Made by a program: the position numbers and the translations under genes
Shown here: positions 25,189 to 34,594 of the stretch, piece by piece
Numbering within the stretch: position 1 is the first letter of the stretch
Layout of the letters: the number at the start of each line of letters is the position of its first letter
Assembly (NCBI GenBank): GCA_965218625.1
Contig: CBDCLG010000016.1
Coordinates: forward strand, 186,001 to 250,000
Length of the DNA stretch: 64,000 nucleotides
Direction: 5' to 3'
DNA from: Bin5 sp965218625
GTDB lineage: Bacteria > Chloroflexota > Anaerolineae > Caldilineales > Caldilineaceae
Notes under the pieces: model-generated
What the model was told of the DNA's origin: nothing
Seen by the model: only the letters and a program-made list of their open reading frames with translations
The model's database searches: none

Positions 25189-25608
25189 ATGTTCAACCCG
25201 GAGATGACCGTCGCCGCCATCAATCGGATGAGCGAGCAGACGCTAGCCGCCAACCTCGGTATTCGGTTTACCGAGGTTGGCGCTGATTTTATGTGCGCCC
25301 AAATGCCCGTGGACGGGCGGACGCTCCAGCCCTACGGCCTGCTGCACGGGGGCGCCTCCCTGGCGCTGGCCGAGACGATGGGCAGCGTCGCCTCAACCGC
25401 GCTGATCGACCTGGCTACCCAGGCCGCCGTCGGCCTCGAGATCAACGGCAATCACCTGCGTTCGGTCGAAAAGGGCGTCGTCACCGGGACGGTGCGTCCC
25501 ATCCACATCGGTCGGCGCACCCATGTCTGGGACATCCGCATCGAGGATGAAGAAGGCCGGCTGGTCAATGTCAGCCGCCTGACGATGATGATCATACAGC
25601 GGTCGTGA
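25189..25608 (+). CDS. Hotdog-fold thioesterase (PaaI/YdiI type)
   Basis: 139 aa from the ATG at 25189, the usual size. 'EQTLAANLGIRFTEVGADFMCAQMPVDGRTLQPYGLLHGGASLALAETMGSVASTALIDL' contains the hotdog active-site signature (LLHGGASLALAETMGS), in which the Glu/His/Gly set acts on acyl-CoA thioesters. 'RPIHIGRRTHVWDIRIEDEEGRLV' is the conserved C-terminal strand pair. It probably hydrolyses aromatic or medium-chain acyl-CoA (menaquinone-type DHNA-CoA thioesterases such as YdiI belong here). Its stop abuts the ATG of peptide deformylase, so the two are likely co-translated. Confidence 0.92.
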   Translation: MFNPEMTVAAINRMSEQTLAANLGIRFTEVGADFMCAQMPVDGRTLQPYGLLHGGASLALAETMGSVASTALIDLATQAAVGLEINGNHLRSVEKGVVTGTVRPIHIGRRTHVWDIRIEDEEGRLVNVSRLTMMIIQRS

Positions 25609-26157
25609 ATGACGAAGCTCAAGATTCTGACGCCCTGGGAAGAGAGCGGCGAACTCCTGCGCCAGCCGGCCAGGCGAGTTCGGACCTTCGACGCGCGTCT
25701 GCATCAACTCGTGGACAGTTTGATCGAGACGATGCGCGACGGGCATGGAGTCGGCCTGGCTGCACCCCAGGTCGGGCTGCTGCAGCGCATCCTTGTTATC
25801 GAATACCCGGAGGATGCGGAACGCCCCGAAGAGACGATGCAACGCTACGAGCTGATCAACCCTGAGATCGTGAAGGCGAAAGGCTCGGAAGTTGGACAGG
25901 AAGGCTGTCTGAGTCTGCCCGGACTGGCCGCGGACGTTGATCGGGCCACCTACGTGCTCATCAAGGCACAGGACCGCAACGGCAAAGCTCAGCGCATCAA
26001 GGCGCACGACTGGCTGGCGCGCATCTTCCAGCACGAGCTGGATCACCTCGACGGCGTCCTGATGGTCGACCGGGCCGAACAGGTCTACAAGGTCGTCGAA
26101 AACGAGGAAGGAGAACCGGAGCTGATTCCCGTGGAGGAGGCCGTCTCACAGGGCTGA
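25609..26157 (+). CDS. def: Peptide deformylase
   Basis: 182 aa. All three family motifs are present: GVGLAAPQVG (47-56), EGCLSLPG (98-105, metal ligand C100) and QHELDHLDG (141-149, ligands H142 and H146, catalytic E143). It removes the formyl group from nascent proteins at the ribosome exit. The N-terminus is slightly longer than E. coli Def, and a short acidic tail follows the last motif. Translation starts immediately after the thioesterase stop. A clear intrinsic terminator follows at 26185-26217. Confidence 0.97.
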   Translation: MTKLKILTPWEESGELLRQPARRVRTFDARLHQLVDSLIETMRDGHGVGLAAPQVGLLQRILVIEYPEDAERPEETMQRYELINPEIVKAKGSEVGQEGCLSLPGLAADVDRATYVLIKAQDRNGKAQRIKAHDWLARIFQHELDHLDGVLMVDRAEQVYKVVENEEGEPELIPVEEAVSQG

Positions 26158-26184
26158 ACCGGGGCGGCAAGCCCGACCAAGGGC

Positions 26185-26217
26185 AAAGCCCCGCATGTCA
26201 ATCGTGCGGGGCTTTTT
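26185..26217 (+). terminator. Rho-independent terminator after def
   Basis: Perfect 11-bp stem (AAAGCCCCGCA / TGCGGGGCTTT) with a 9-base loop, ending in a run of five T. It lies between the convergent def and DUF3105 genes. Confidence 0.85.
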
Positions 26218-26250
26218 GCTGTCAACAAGTGTTGTACCGGATTGCGATTG

Positions 26251-26934
26251 CTACTGGACGTGGTGGTCGATGCCCTCGTAGCGTTCGATAAAGGCGCGGA
26301 TGCGTGCAGCGTCGAACTCGTCAAACTTGTCGAGACGCTGCCAGGCGGTCAACGCGATGCGGGCCCCCATGTCCTTGTGGGCCGACTGCGAGCCGAACGC
26401 TGTCCAGCTGGGATCGTTGGGCATCATCAACACGTGCCGTCCGCTGCTGACATACGGTTGGACGATCTCCGCCAGCTGCTCCTGAAGCTCCGGGCAGCCC
26501 TCTCCGCACTGGAAATAGACGATCACGCCGCCGTCTTCCATGTTGTGCACCACCTGCTCATAGCGCACCGGCTCGTCATAAATGTCCCAGGGCGCCAGGC
26601 CGGGGTAGTGCGGGCCGGACGTAGGCGGGGTCGTGTTGTATTCGATCGGCGACGCGCTCCCCTGGGGAATGTGCGTGTTTCCCTGCGTGGGCCAAGATTC
26701 CTCGTCGCCAACGGGCACTGTGTTACGGATGTTTGTGTAGATGACCAGCGCCACGATGGCAACCAGGGCAACGCCTCCGCCAATCAGGTAGAGATTTTGC
26801 ATTCGCCGCCGCCGCGCGGCGATCTCCTTCAGCTGCTGCCGCGAAGGACGGCCAAGCGGGTCGCGCGCGCCTGCGCGTGACCCGCGGCCCCCTTTCGAAC
26901 GCGTTGTCCTTCGGGACTTAGACCTCGTCGCCAT
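26251..26934 (-). CDS. DUF3105 domain membrane-anchored protein
   Basis: 227 aa from the ATG at 26934. The Arg/Lys-rich cytoplasmic N-terminus is followed by one transmembrane segment (LYLIGGGVALVAIVALVIYT). The exported domain has the DUF3105 signature: 'TPPTSGPHYPGLAPWDIYDEPVRYEQVVHNMEDGGVIVYFQCG'. It contains a C-x3-C pair (QCGEGCPE). Function unknown; found in many actinobacteria and Chloroflexota. The ATG overlaps the stop of the upstream L,D-transpeptidase by one base (TAATG), implying coupled translation and a wall-related role (inference). Confidence 0.88.
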   Translation of the reverse strand: MATRSKSRRTTRSKGGRGSRAGARDPLGRPSRQQLKEIAARRRRMQNLYLIGGGVALVAIVALVIYTNIRNTVPVGDEESWPTQGNTHIPQGSASPIEYNTTPPTSGPHYPGLAPWDIYDEPVRYEQVVHNMEDGGVIVYFQCGEGCPELQEQLAEIVQPYVSSGRHVLMMPNDPSWTAFGSQSAHKDMGARIALTAWQRLDKFDEFDAARIRAFIERYEGIDHHVQ

Positions 26935-27677
26935 TAATTGTGAACCCAGACCAGTGTTGCGGTATCCGCCGTCGCGCGGACCCACCCGGTAGAGCCGTCC
27001 CACCCGGGAAAGGACCACTTGAAAAGCCACTCGGCGTCTTCGACCGCCAAATTGACGCATCCGTGGCTCATCGGCGTCCCGAAATTGTTGTGCCAGTAGG
27101 CGCCGTGCATGGCGAATTCACCATGAAAGTACTGTACCCATTGCACGTTTGGCAAACTGTAGTAGGTGCCGGAGGACTTGTTTCCCCCGGACATCGTCTG
27201 GGACGGCGTCCGCACCCACATGCGGAAGACGCCCTGCACCGTCGGATAGGTCGAAATCCCGGACGATATCAGAAACTCTTCCACGAGCTCGTCGCCGGCC
27301 CAGGCGTAGAGTTTCTGGTTGCTCAGATTGACCTCAATCCACTTCTCCCCCCCGGCGCGTGCCGTGTGCACGTCCATGTGTAGCAGGGCCGGTTCGGCGA
27401 CCGATAAGTCGATGTCGGTCTCCTCCTCGGCTTCTTCCAAGTCTGCCGCGGCCAGCGCCGCCTCAAATTCCAGGCGAATCCTGGGCAGGTCCATCGTCGC
27501 CTTGGAGAAGGGAAGAGGCGGCAGCAAGTCGAGGCCTACAGGGCCAGCCTCCGGCGCTGCAGTCGTCTCCTGCTCCGCCGGTTCCGCCGCCATCACGGAT
27601 GGCGCACTGCTCCAACCGACCATTGATGCTGCGCACAGCAATATGGTCGCTGCTGATACTGCCACTATCCGGCGCAT
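26934..27677 (-). CDS. L,D-transpeptidase (YkuD domain), exported
   Basis: 247 aa. Signal peptide (residues 1-31), an acidic linker, then a YkuD catalytic domain (about 112-230). The active-site block is 'MHGAYWHNNFGTPMSHGCVNL': H191-G192, and S204-H-G-C207 with nucleophilic Cys207. It makes 3-3 cross-links in peptidoglycan or attaches proteins to it. The catalytic domain closely resembles the one in the next gene (27751-29115). No LysM modules, so it may be a soluble or loosely bound paralog. Forms a translationally coupled pair with the DUF3105 gene. Confidence 0.94.
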   Translation of the reverse strand: MRRIVAVSAATILLCAASMVGWSSAPSVMAAEPAEQETTAAPEAGPVGLDLLPPLPFSKATMDLPRIRLEFEAALAAADLEEAEEETDIDLSVAEPALLHMDVHTARAGGEKWIEVNLSNQKLYAWAGDELVEEFLISSGISTYPTVQGVFRMWVRTPSQTMSGGNKSSGTYYSLPNVQWVQYFHGEFAMHGAYWHNNFGTPMSHGCVNLAVEDAEWLFKWSFPGWDGSTGWVRATADTATLVWVHN

Positions 27678-27750
27678 CTTTGAATGACCCCCATATAAAG
27701 GAATGAATAGGTCCCAACAAGAAGGAACGATAAGTCAAAAGAAAGTCCCG

Positions 27751-29115
27751 CTATTGGTGGACCATCACCATTGTGCCAGGATTCGATCTGTCGCTGAACA
27801 GCCAGTCGTCATCGTATACGGCCGGCGACGTCCAATCGAACAGCCACGCGGCGTCCTCTTCGGTCAGATTGACGCAGCCCCTGCTCATGGGCGTGCCGAA
27901 GTTGTTGTGCCAGTAGGTGCCGTGGAAGGCATAGTTCTTGAAGAAATACTGGACGTTCTGAACATCTTTCAGATGATAGTAGCTGCCCGAGGCCCGGCTC
28001 CCGCCGCTCATATCCTGCATCGCCACCTTGGCCCAAATGCGGAACGTTCCCGTCACCGTCGGCGTATTTCCGATGCCGGTGGATATGACAAACGCTCTGA
28101 TCGGTATGGCGCCTTCATACGCAACCGCCAGCTGTTCGCTCAGGTCGACCTCGATCCACCGCTCGGTCTCGGTCGGATATTGCGAAGGATGCAGCCGGGC
28201 GAAGGAACCTTCGAGCAGTTCAAGCGCGTGCGGGGGCGGAATTCGCAAGACCTGTCCTACCTCAACCACGTTCGGGTTCTGCAGACGGTTGACGCGGGCC
28301 AGGACCGCGGCCGGAATCGCGTAACGATCGGCGATCTGCGACAGATACTCGCCCTGCTGCACCAGATGCGTGATCACTTCGGTCCGGTCCGGCTGCACTT
28401 CTGCCGGGGGCGGCGCCGGCTGGACCTCTGGCGCAGGCGCGGGCGGCGCCGGCTGCTCAGGCGCGGGCACGCGCAGTACCTGGCCGGTGTAGAGCCAGCG
28501 GAAGGGAGACAGATTGTTCAAGCGGGCAAGTTGGGACAGGCTGATCCCATAGCGCTTGGCGATAATTGAGAGCGAGTCTCCGGCCTGTACTGTATAGAAC
28601 TGGACGCCGCCCGTATTCGGGTTCGTCGCGCCGGCCTGCGAGGGCTGATTCTGAACGGCCTGCCCGCCTGGCGCCGAACCCGGCACGCGCAGCACCTGGC
28701 CGGTGTAAAGCCAGCGGAAGGGAGACAGATTGTTCATGCGGGCTAACTCGGTCAGGCTGATTCCATATCGCCTGGCAATCGTCGAGAGCGAGTCGCCCTC
28801 CCGCACCCTGTAAGAGGCAACGCTGCCTGTGTTCTGATTGGCGTTTGTCGAGGAATCCGGAGTTGCTCCCTCGATCAAGAGCCTCTGACCGTACCAGACG
28901 TAGTTGGCATTGGGCAGGTTGTTCAGCTGGCGCAGCCGGGCCACCGTAGTGCCGTAGCGCGCCGCGATCTGGCTGAGCGTTTCACCGGGTCTGACGACGT
29001 GCACCTCGTAGGCCGATGCGCTGCGGACACTGGCAAAGGCAGCAATGGCGGCCAGGAGAAGAGCCAGAGTGGCCCGCACCATCGGGCTAAAGCGTCTTCG
29101 CGTCGAGATTCTCAT
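27751..29115 (-). CDS. LysM x4 L,D-transpeptidase (YkuD domain)
   Basis: 454 aa from the ATG at 29115. This start is preferred over a TTG at 29184 because it gives a clean signal peptide (MRISTRRRFSPMVRATLALL...). Four LysM domains begin at VHVVRPGETLSQIAARYG, YRVREGDSLSTIARRYG, YTVQAGDSLSIIAKRYG and HLVQQGEYLSQIADRYA. Repeats 2 and 3 are almost identical over ~45 residues, a recent internal duplication. The C-terminal YkuD domain has 'FHGTYWHNNFGTPMSRGCVNL' with the catalytic Cys. Wall-anchored 3-3 transpeptidase. Same strand as the gene pair 26251-27677, ~70 bases upstream. Confidence 0.94.
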   Translation of the reverse strand: MRISTRRRFSPMVRATLALLLAAIAAFASVRSASAYEVHVVRPGETLSQIAARYGTTVARLRQLNNLPNANYVWYGQRLLIEGATPDSSTNANQNTGSVASYRVREGDSLSTIARRYGISLTELARMNNLSPFRWLYTGQVLRVPGSAPGGQAVQNQPSQAGATNPNTGGVQFYTVQAGDSLSIIAKRYGISLSQLARLNNLSPFRWLYTGQVLRVPAPEQPAPPAPAPEVQPAPPPAEVQPDRTEVITHLVQQGEYLSQIADRYAIPAAVLARVNRLQNPNVVEVGQVLRIPPPHALELLEGSFARLHPSQYPTETERWIEVDLSEQLAVAYEGAIPIRAFVISTGIGNTPTVTGTFRIWAKVAMQDMSGGSRASGSYYHLKDVQNVQYFFKNYAFHGTYWHNNFGTPMSRGCVNLTEEDAAWLFDWTSPAVYDDDWLFSDRSNPGTMVMVHQ

Positions 29116-29537
29116 CAAAGAATAAGAGTGCGTCACGTCAGTACCGTCCTTCAGTGCGTTGAATCGAGTCTGTTTCAATGCCAACGATGACTCCGAGTTT
29201 GCCTCCTAGCTTCCAAGACGACAACCTTGGAGGAATTGTTCCGATATCGCCGGCGCCTTTGTGACTCTCGATCGCACCCTACAATATATCGGAATATCCT
29301 GTCTGATACAATCCGAACCTGGAGGCTACGAAGCTCCGGACCCAAGCCCTGCAACAAGCACGGAACCTGTCCCCTATCCACTGCAGGCCGGGAGGCTGCG
29401 CGACTTGCCGGCGCCGAAGCAGGTACCACGTCTTGCGCGTCAGGGAGTGCATCGTGTCTGCCCGCCGGGCGGGCACATGGCGCTCAAGTCGTCGCGGACC
29501 GTCCCCCACCAGGCAATCCGGGCCGATTTTGGACACA
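29116..29537. other. Intergenic region between divergent L,D-transpeptidase and S9 peptidase genes
   Basis: About 420 bases before the S9 promoter. Open frames on both strands here overlap one another, lack family features and have no ribosome binding sites. Apart from a weak 7-bp inverted repeat near 29210-29235, nothing is recognised. Confidence 0.35.
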
Positions 29538-29566
29538 TTGGTACGACTCGTCCTGCGTGTTATAAT
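29538..29566 (+). promoter_or_regulatory. Sigma-70-type promoter upstream of the S9 peptidase
   Basis: TTGGTA (29538-29543), 17-base spacer, perfect TATAAT (29561-29566). The predicted start near 29573 leaves a long leader (~175 bases) before the ATG at 29750; no riboswitch class was recognised in it. Confidence 0.6.
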
Positions 29567-29749
29567 CCCGCAATCGAAACGGCTCGTCCCTCTCCGCAAG
29601 TTGAATGTCAGGGCCGCTCTGACGACCTCTTTTGATCGTCGGGTTACCGGCCTGGCAGATAACCGGAGCCCAGCGGGCAAACCAAACGTAAACGCTCCTG
29701 GCAGGATGCTCAAGTCCGGGTAGGCATGTGCCTGCCTTTAGAGGTATGG

Positions 29750-31711
29750 ATGGCACAGAAAGCAACTGCGCCGTATGGGAGCTGGCGTTCCCCAATCAGC
29801 GCGGGACTGGTTGCCGCAAGTTCCCAGCATTGGATCAACCAGCTCTGCGTGGAAGGTGAAGAGCTCTACGCTCTGCTTCGCCTGCCTGAAGAGGGAGGAC
29901 GCAGTGTCGTCGCCCGTGTGTTGGAGGACGGGCGCTTCGAAGCATTGACGCCCGCTCCCTTTGACGCACGCACGCGCGTCTACGAATACGGCGGCAGCTG
30001 CTTCGCAGTCCGGGACGGCGAGATATATTTCTCAAACTTTCCCGACGACCGGATCTACCGCCACTTTCCGGGCGAAGCGCCGCGGCCGGTCACCGCTGAA
30101 GGCGATGTCCGCTACGCCGATTTCGTCGTTGACCGCAGGCGGAACCGGCTGATCTGCATCAGGGAAGAGCACGCCTCCAGCGCCGAGCCCGTGCACACCG
30201 TCGCCGCGGTCAATCTCGACGGCGACACCTTCGGCGACGCCCTGTTCGACCGGGCGGACTTCGTCGCATTCCCCGTTTTGAACGCAGACGGCAGCAAGCT
30301 GGCCTGGGTGGCATGGGACCATCCGAGCATGCCCTTCTTCTCCAGCGCCCTTTGGGCCGCCGACGTCGCGGATGACGGCGCGCTCTCGAACGTCGGGCAG
30401 ATTGTGCCGGAACAGGAGGAGAGCATCACCGATCCCCGCTGGTCGCCGCAAGGCGACCTCTATTTCTGCTCCGATCGCACCGACTGGTGGAACCTCTATC
30501 GCTGGCGCGAGGGCAAGATTTCGGCCGTGTGCCCGATGGAGGCGGAGCTGGGCAATCCCTTCTGGAATATCGGCAAGACGATGTACCGTTTCCTGTCCCA
30601 ATCGCGCGTCCTGGCCGCCTGCAACGACAAAGGCGCCTGGCATCTCCGCCTGATCGATACCGGCGAGGGCACCAGCAAGAAATACGAGACCGAATTCACC
30701 TATATTGCATTTGTCGAGACGATTGGCGAAGAGGCCTTCATCGTGGCGGCGTCGCCGAACACGCCCCGCTCCCTCTTCAAACTGGACCTGAAGAGCGGCG
30801 CCTGTGCGCGCCTGGCAACTTCGGTCGAACATACCCTGTCCCCGGACTACTTTTCGCCCGGCGTCCACATCTCGTACCCGACCGCGAACGACCTGCAGGC
30901 GTACGGCTACTATCACGCCCCACACAGCCCGGAGTTTGAGGCGCCCGCGGACGAGCTTCCGCCCCTTGTCGTAATCGCACACGGCGGCCCGACCGGTTCG
31001 GTCAAACAGGCGCTCGACCTGGACGTGCAGTTTTTCACCAACAGGGGATTCGCCGTGCTGGAGATAAACTACGGCGGCAGCGCGGGGTATGGCCGCGCCT
31101 ATCGCAACCGCCTGCGCGGAACTTGGGGCCAGGTCGACGTCGATGACGCCGTCAACGGCGCACGTTTTCTCGTTGAGCAGGGCCTTGCCGACGGCGAGCG
31201 AACGATCGTGCGCGGCGGCAGCGCCGGCGGCTTTACAACCTTTGCCGCGCTCGCCTTTCGAGACTACTTCCAGGCCGGATCGAGCCATTACGGCATCAGT
31301 GACCTGGAATTTTGGGATGGGGAGACGCACAAGTTCGAAGCCAACTACTGCCGCTCCTTGATCGGTCCATACCCTGAGGCCCGCGCCCTCTAACGCGAAC
31401 GCTCGCCAGTCCACCGTGCGCATGAGATCAACGCGCCGCTGCTCATCTTTCAAGGCCTGGACGACAAGGTGGTACCGCCGAACCAGTCCCGGTTCGTCGC
31501 TGACGCATTGCACGAGCGGGGCGTCCCCGTGGCCCACATCGAGTTTGAGGGCGAGGCGCACGGATTTCGACGATCAGAGACGAATGTGCGCACGCACCAG
31601 GCGGAACTCGCCTTCTTTGGACAGGTCTTCGGGTTCAAACCGGCAGACGACCTTCCTCCTCTGCACATCGACAACGCCGGGGCCCTTCACCGAAGGGACG
31701 ACACCGGCTGA
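29750..31711 (+). pseudogene. S9 family peptidase (acylaminoacyl-peptidase/DPP-like), interrupted by an in-frame stop
   Basis: About 650 codons from the ATG at 29750. The N-terminal beta-propeller is followed by the alpha/beta-hydrolase domain ('VVIAHGGPTGSVKQALDLDVQFFTNRGFAVLEINYGGSAGYG'), with the nucleophile in 'VRGGSAGGF'. A TAA at 31391-31393 stops the frame after 'GPYPEARAL'. The same frame then continues with RERSPVHRAHEINAPLLIFQGLDDKVVPP and 'EGEAHGF' to 31711. Family members have a Tyr at the stop (LYRERSP), one base away from TAA. The stop separates the catalytic Ser from the Asp (LDD) and His (AHGF), so the short product should be inactive unless the stop is read through or is an error. 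Confidence 0.88.
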
Positions 31712-31775
31712 ACCGGCAGCGCAGTTGAATACGTGAAAAAACAGAGCCTGAACGGCGAAACCATGGAGGCCCGAC

Positions 31776-33161
31776 GTGAGTTCAAATCGAGGACATAAAA
31801 CGGCCAGTTCCATTGTCGAGACCTTCAAGCGGCGCACGCGGGGGTCAGGCGAGTGGGACGCGCGCGCCAAGAGGACGATGCCCGGCGGAGACACGAGGGC
31901 GTCCTCTTATTACACGCCTTATCCCGCCTATATGGTGCGCGGGGAAGGCTGCCATCTCTATGATTATGACGAGAACAAGTACCTCGATTTCCTCAACAAC
32001 TACACCTCGCTCATCCACGGTCACGGTCACCCTGCGACCGCGAGCGCCATCCAGGAACAGGCCGTGCGGGGGACCGTGCTCGGCTCCGCCGCCGAGGTGA
32101 CGGTTGAACACGCCGAGATGCTTGTCGAACGCGTCCCCAGCCTGGAAAGCGTCCGCTACTGCAACTCGGGTACCGAAGCGACGCACCTGGCGATGCGAGC
32201 GGCCCGGGCATTCATGGGCAGGGACGTCATCGTCAAGATGGACGGCGGCTACCATGGGTCGCACGACTATGTTCAGGTCAACGTGCAGGCTGACACAGAG
32301 TCGGAGGGGCTGCCCCAGCCCAAGCTGACCACGCGCGGCGTTCCGTCTGCAGTATTGGAGGACATGAGAGTCGTTCCGTTCAACGACCTCGACGCGCTCG
32401 AAGATGTACTGCGCGCGGAGGGCGGGGAAATCGCCGCCATCATCCTCGAGCCGGTCCTCGGTTCAGGCGGCGGTGTTGAGCCGCAGGCCGGCTACCTACA
32501 GAGCGTCAGGCAGCTGGCCAGCAAGTATGGCGTTCTCCTGATCTTCGACGAAATCCTGACGTTTCGCGCCGATGTCGGCGGCGTACAAGCGGCAATCGAT
32601 GTGACGCCCGACCTGACGTCGATCGCGAAGTTCATTGGCGGCGGTCTGCCGCTTGGCGCGTTCGGCGGACGCGAGGAGATTATGGCGCCGTTCGATCCCA
32701 CGCACGCGCAGACGATTCCCCACAATGGCACCTTCAACGGCAACAACATAACGATGGCGGCAGGCATCGCGACGATGAAGGAGTACGGAGCGGACGAGGT
32801 CGCGCGCATCAACCGGCTCGGCCAGCGGCTGAAAGAGGGGTTCAACCGGGCCTTTGAGACGGAAGGAGTGAACTTGCGGGCGGTGGGCGAGGGCTCGATC
32901 ATCCGCGTCCACTGGAGCGAGAAGAGGATCAGAAACGCACGGGAGGGCGCGCTGGCACAGGCCGCCGCACAGGAGCTGCCCCGATTGCTGCACATGGAGT
33001 TGATGAACCGGGACATTTTCAGCGCTCCCAGGTGCCAGTTCGCGATCTCCACGCCGATGACGAAACGGGAAGTGGACACGGCCATCGAGGCGATGGCGCG
33101 CGCCCTGGAGGTTGTCATGCCCTACATCGCGGAGGAGACGCCCCACCTCCTTCGGGCCTGA
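31776..33161 (+). CDS. Class III aminotransferase, glutamate-1-semialdehyde aminomutase-like
   Basis: 461 aa from a GTG at 31776 with GGAGG upstream. PLP fold type I: 'RYCNSGTEATHLAMRAARAF' (127-146) binds phosphate, 'LIFDEILTFR' has D258 for the pyridine N, and K285 in 'TSIAKFIGGGLPLGAFGG' is the Schiff-base lysine. The pattern is that of HemL/GSAM-like proteins, but longer than HemL. It lies next to peptidases and a LarA-like gene, not tetrapyrrole genes. More likely a catabolic aminomutase or beta-amino acid aminotransferase than the essential HemL (inference). Confidence 0.88.
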   Translation: MSSNRGHKTASSIVETFKRRTRGSGEWDARAKRTMPGGDTRASSYYTPYPAYMVRGEGCHLYDYDENKYLDFLNNYTSLIHGHGHPATASAIQEQAVRGTVLGSAAEVTVEHAEMLVERVPSLESVRYCNSGTEATHLAMRAARAFMGRDVIVKMDGGYHGSHDYVQVNVQADTESEGLPQPKLTTRGVPSAVLEDMRVVPFNDLDALEDVLRAEGGEIAAIILEPVLGSGGGVEPQAGYLQSVRQLASKYGVLLIFDEILTFRADVGGVQAAIDVTPDLTSIAKFIGGGLPLGAFGGREEIMAPFDPTHAQTIPHNGTFNGNNITMAAGIATMKEYGADEVARINRLGQRLKEGFNRAFETEGVNLRAVGEGSIIRVHWSEKRIRNAREGALAQAAAQELPRLLHMELMNRDIFSAPRCQFAISTPMTKREVDTAIEAMARALEVVMPYIAEETPHLLRA

Positions 33162-33264
33162 GGGGCATGTGAGGCCGGCGCGGCCCCTCCTGGCTGGTGG
33201 AAGGGGACGCGGGCCGGGCACGCGCAGGTTGCAGTTTTCCTTTCGCTACAGGGAGGATGAATCC

Positions 33265-34497
33265 GTGAAAGTTCGTTGGCAGGCGTGGTATGGCGACCGC
33301 GAGATCGATTTGGATTTCCCGGCGGCGTGGCGCGTGGAAAAGGTCCAGATGGCGGATGCCCCTCCGGCCGATTTTACGACGCTGGCTGCCAGCCTGCGGC
33401 GGCCGATTGGGACGCCAACGCTCGAGGAACTCGCGAGCGCAAGCAGCTGCGCCGCCATCGCGGTGGAGGATATCACCCGCCCATCCGCGCTGGGCCCGAT
33501 CATGCAGCCGGTGCTTGACGACCTGATGGCCGGCGGCCTGGGCGTTGAGGACATCCGAATCGTCATGGGTCTGGGCGCGCACACGCCGATGCGGCGCGAG
33601 GAACTAATCATGAAATTGGGCCGGGAGGTCGTCGAGAAAATCCCGATCTTTCAGAATCAGCCCCACGAAAACCGCAAGTACCTGGGCGAGACCCAACGGG
33701 GTACCCCTATATACACCAATGCTTTCTTCTGGGAGGCCGATCTGCGGCTGAGCGTAGGCACGATCGTGCCGCACGGATTGGCGGGTTTCGCCGGTGGGGT
33801 AAAGACGGTGGCGGTGGGAATGGCCGGCATCGAGACCCTTCACGCCAACCATTCGATCGCATACAGGCTGCCCCATTCGATGGCGGTCCGCATCCAGGGC
33901 AACGAAATGCGCGCCGATCTCGAGGAGATCGGGCGCAAAGTCGGACATCGCTTTGCCGTCAATACAGTGGTCAACTCACGGCGGGATCTGGTCGCCCTTT
34001 ATGCTGGCGACCCAATCGAGGCCCATCGGGCCGGCGTCAGATTTGCCCGTACGGTCTACGGCACCGCTTTCCCCCCGCCGGCGGACATCGCCGTCTTCAA
34101 CGCCTATCCCAAGGATACCGACCTGGTGCAGGTGCTCAACTCGATGAACGCGGTGGCGCGCGATCTGCGCCGCGCGATCAAGCCCGGCGGATCGGCCGTA
34201 CTGGCAACCGCCTGCACGCATGGCGCCGGCATTCATTACCTGCTCAGCAGCGGCATGCGCGCGCATGGCCCTCTCCGGCGGGAGAGGCTTCACCTCGGCG
34301 AAAATGGCCTGATCATCTACTCGCCCAATCTCTCCTATGCCGACATTCAGGAGTTCCCGGAAGACACCTGCCTATTCAACGGCTGGCCGGAGGTCATCGC
34401 GGAGTTGGGCAGGCGCCACGGGGACGGGGCCACCGTTTCCGTCTTCCCCAACGCGGCCCTGCAGATCCCGGAGGAGATAGCCGGCCTCGAGGACTGA
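33265..34497 (+). CDS. LarA-like (DUF2088) nickel-pincer-type racemase/epimerase family protein
   Basis: 410 aa from a GTG at 33265 (GGGAGG 8 bases upstream). Matches the lactate racemase LarA layout: D-x-T-R (DITR, 69-72), H106 in 'GLGAHTPMRREE', H170 in 'IVPHGLAGFAGGVK', K180 (the residue that carries the nickel-pincer nucleotide in LarA), and H193/H196 in 'ETLHANHSI'. All cofactor-contacting positions visible to me are kept, so a racemase or epimerase of a 2-hydroxy acid is predicted. No larB/C/E cofactor genes are nearby, so the cofactor must be supplied from elsewhere. Between an aminotransferase and S9 peptidases. Confidence 0.85.
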   Translation: MKVRWQAWYGDREIDLDFPAAWRVEKVQMADAPPADFTTLAASLRRPIGTPTLEELASASSCAAIAVEDITRPSALGPIMQPVLDDLMAGGLGVEDIRIVMGLGAHTPMRREELIMKLGREVVEKIPIFQNQPHENRKYLGETQRGTPIYTNAFFWEADLRLSVGTIVPHGLAGFAGGVKTVAVGMAGIETLHANHSIAYRLPHSMAVRIQGNEMRADLEEIGRKVGHRFAVNTVVNSRRDLVALYAGDPIEAHRAGVRFARTVYGTAFPPPADIAVFNAYPKDTDLVQVLNSMNAVARDLRRAIKPGGSAVLATACTHGAGIHYLLSSGMRAHGPLRRERLHLGENGLIIYSPNLSYADIQEFPEDTCLFNGWPEVIAELGRRHGDGATVSVFPNAALQIPEEIAGLED

Positions 34498-34594
34498 CCG
34501 GCTGCGACAACATGGCGCGCCGTCCTTCAGGCGATTGTGGAAATATGACGGGCCTCGCGCCTGCCTGTAGTTTGGAGCGCCAGGATCCCTTTCG

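Noticed and set aside
31776..33161. Essential hemL (glutamate-1-semialdehyde aminomutase)
   Set aside because: The PLP motifs fit the broader class III family, but the length and catabolic neighbourhood do not support the tetrapyrrole role; no symbol assigned.
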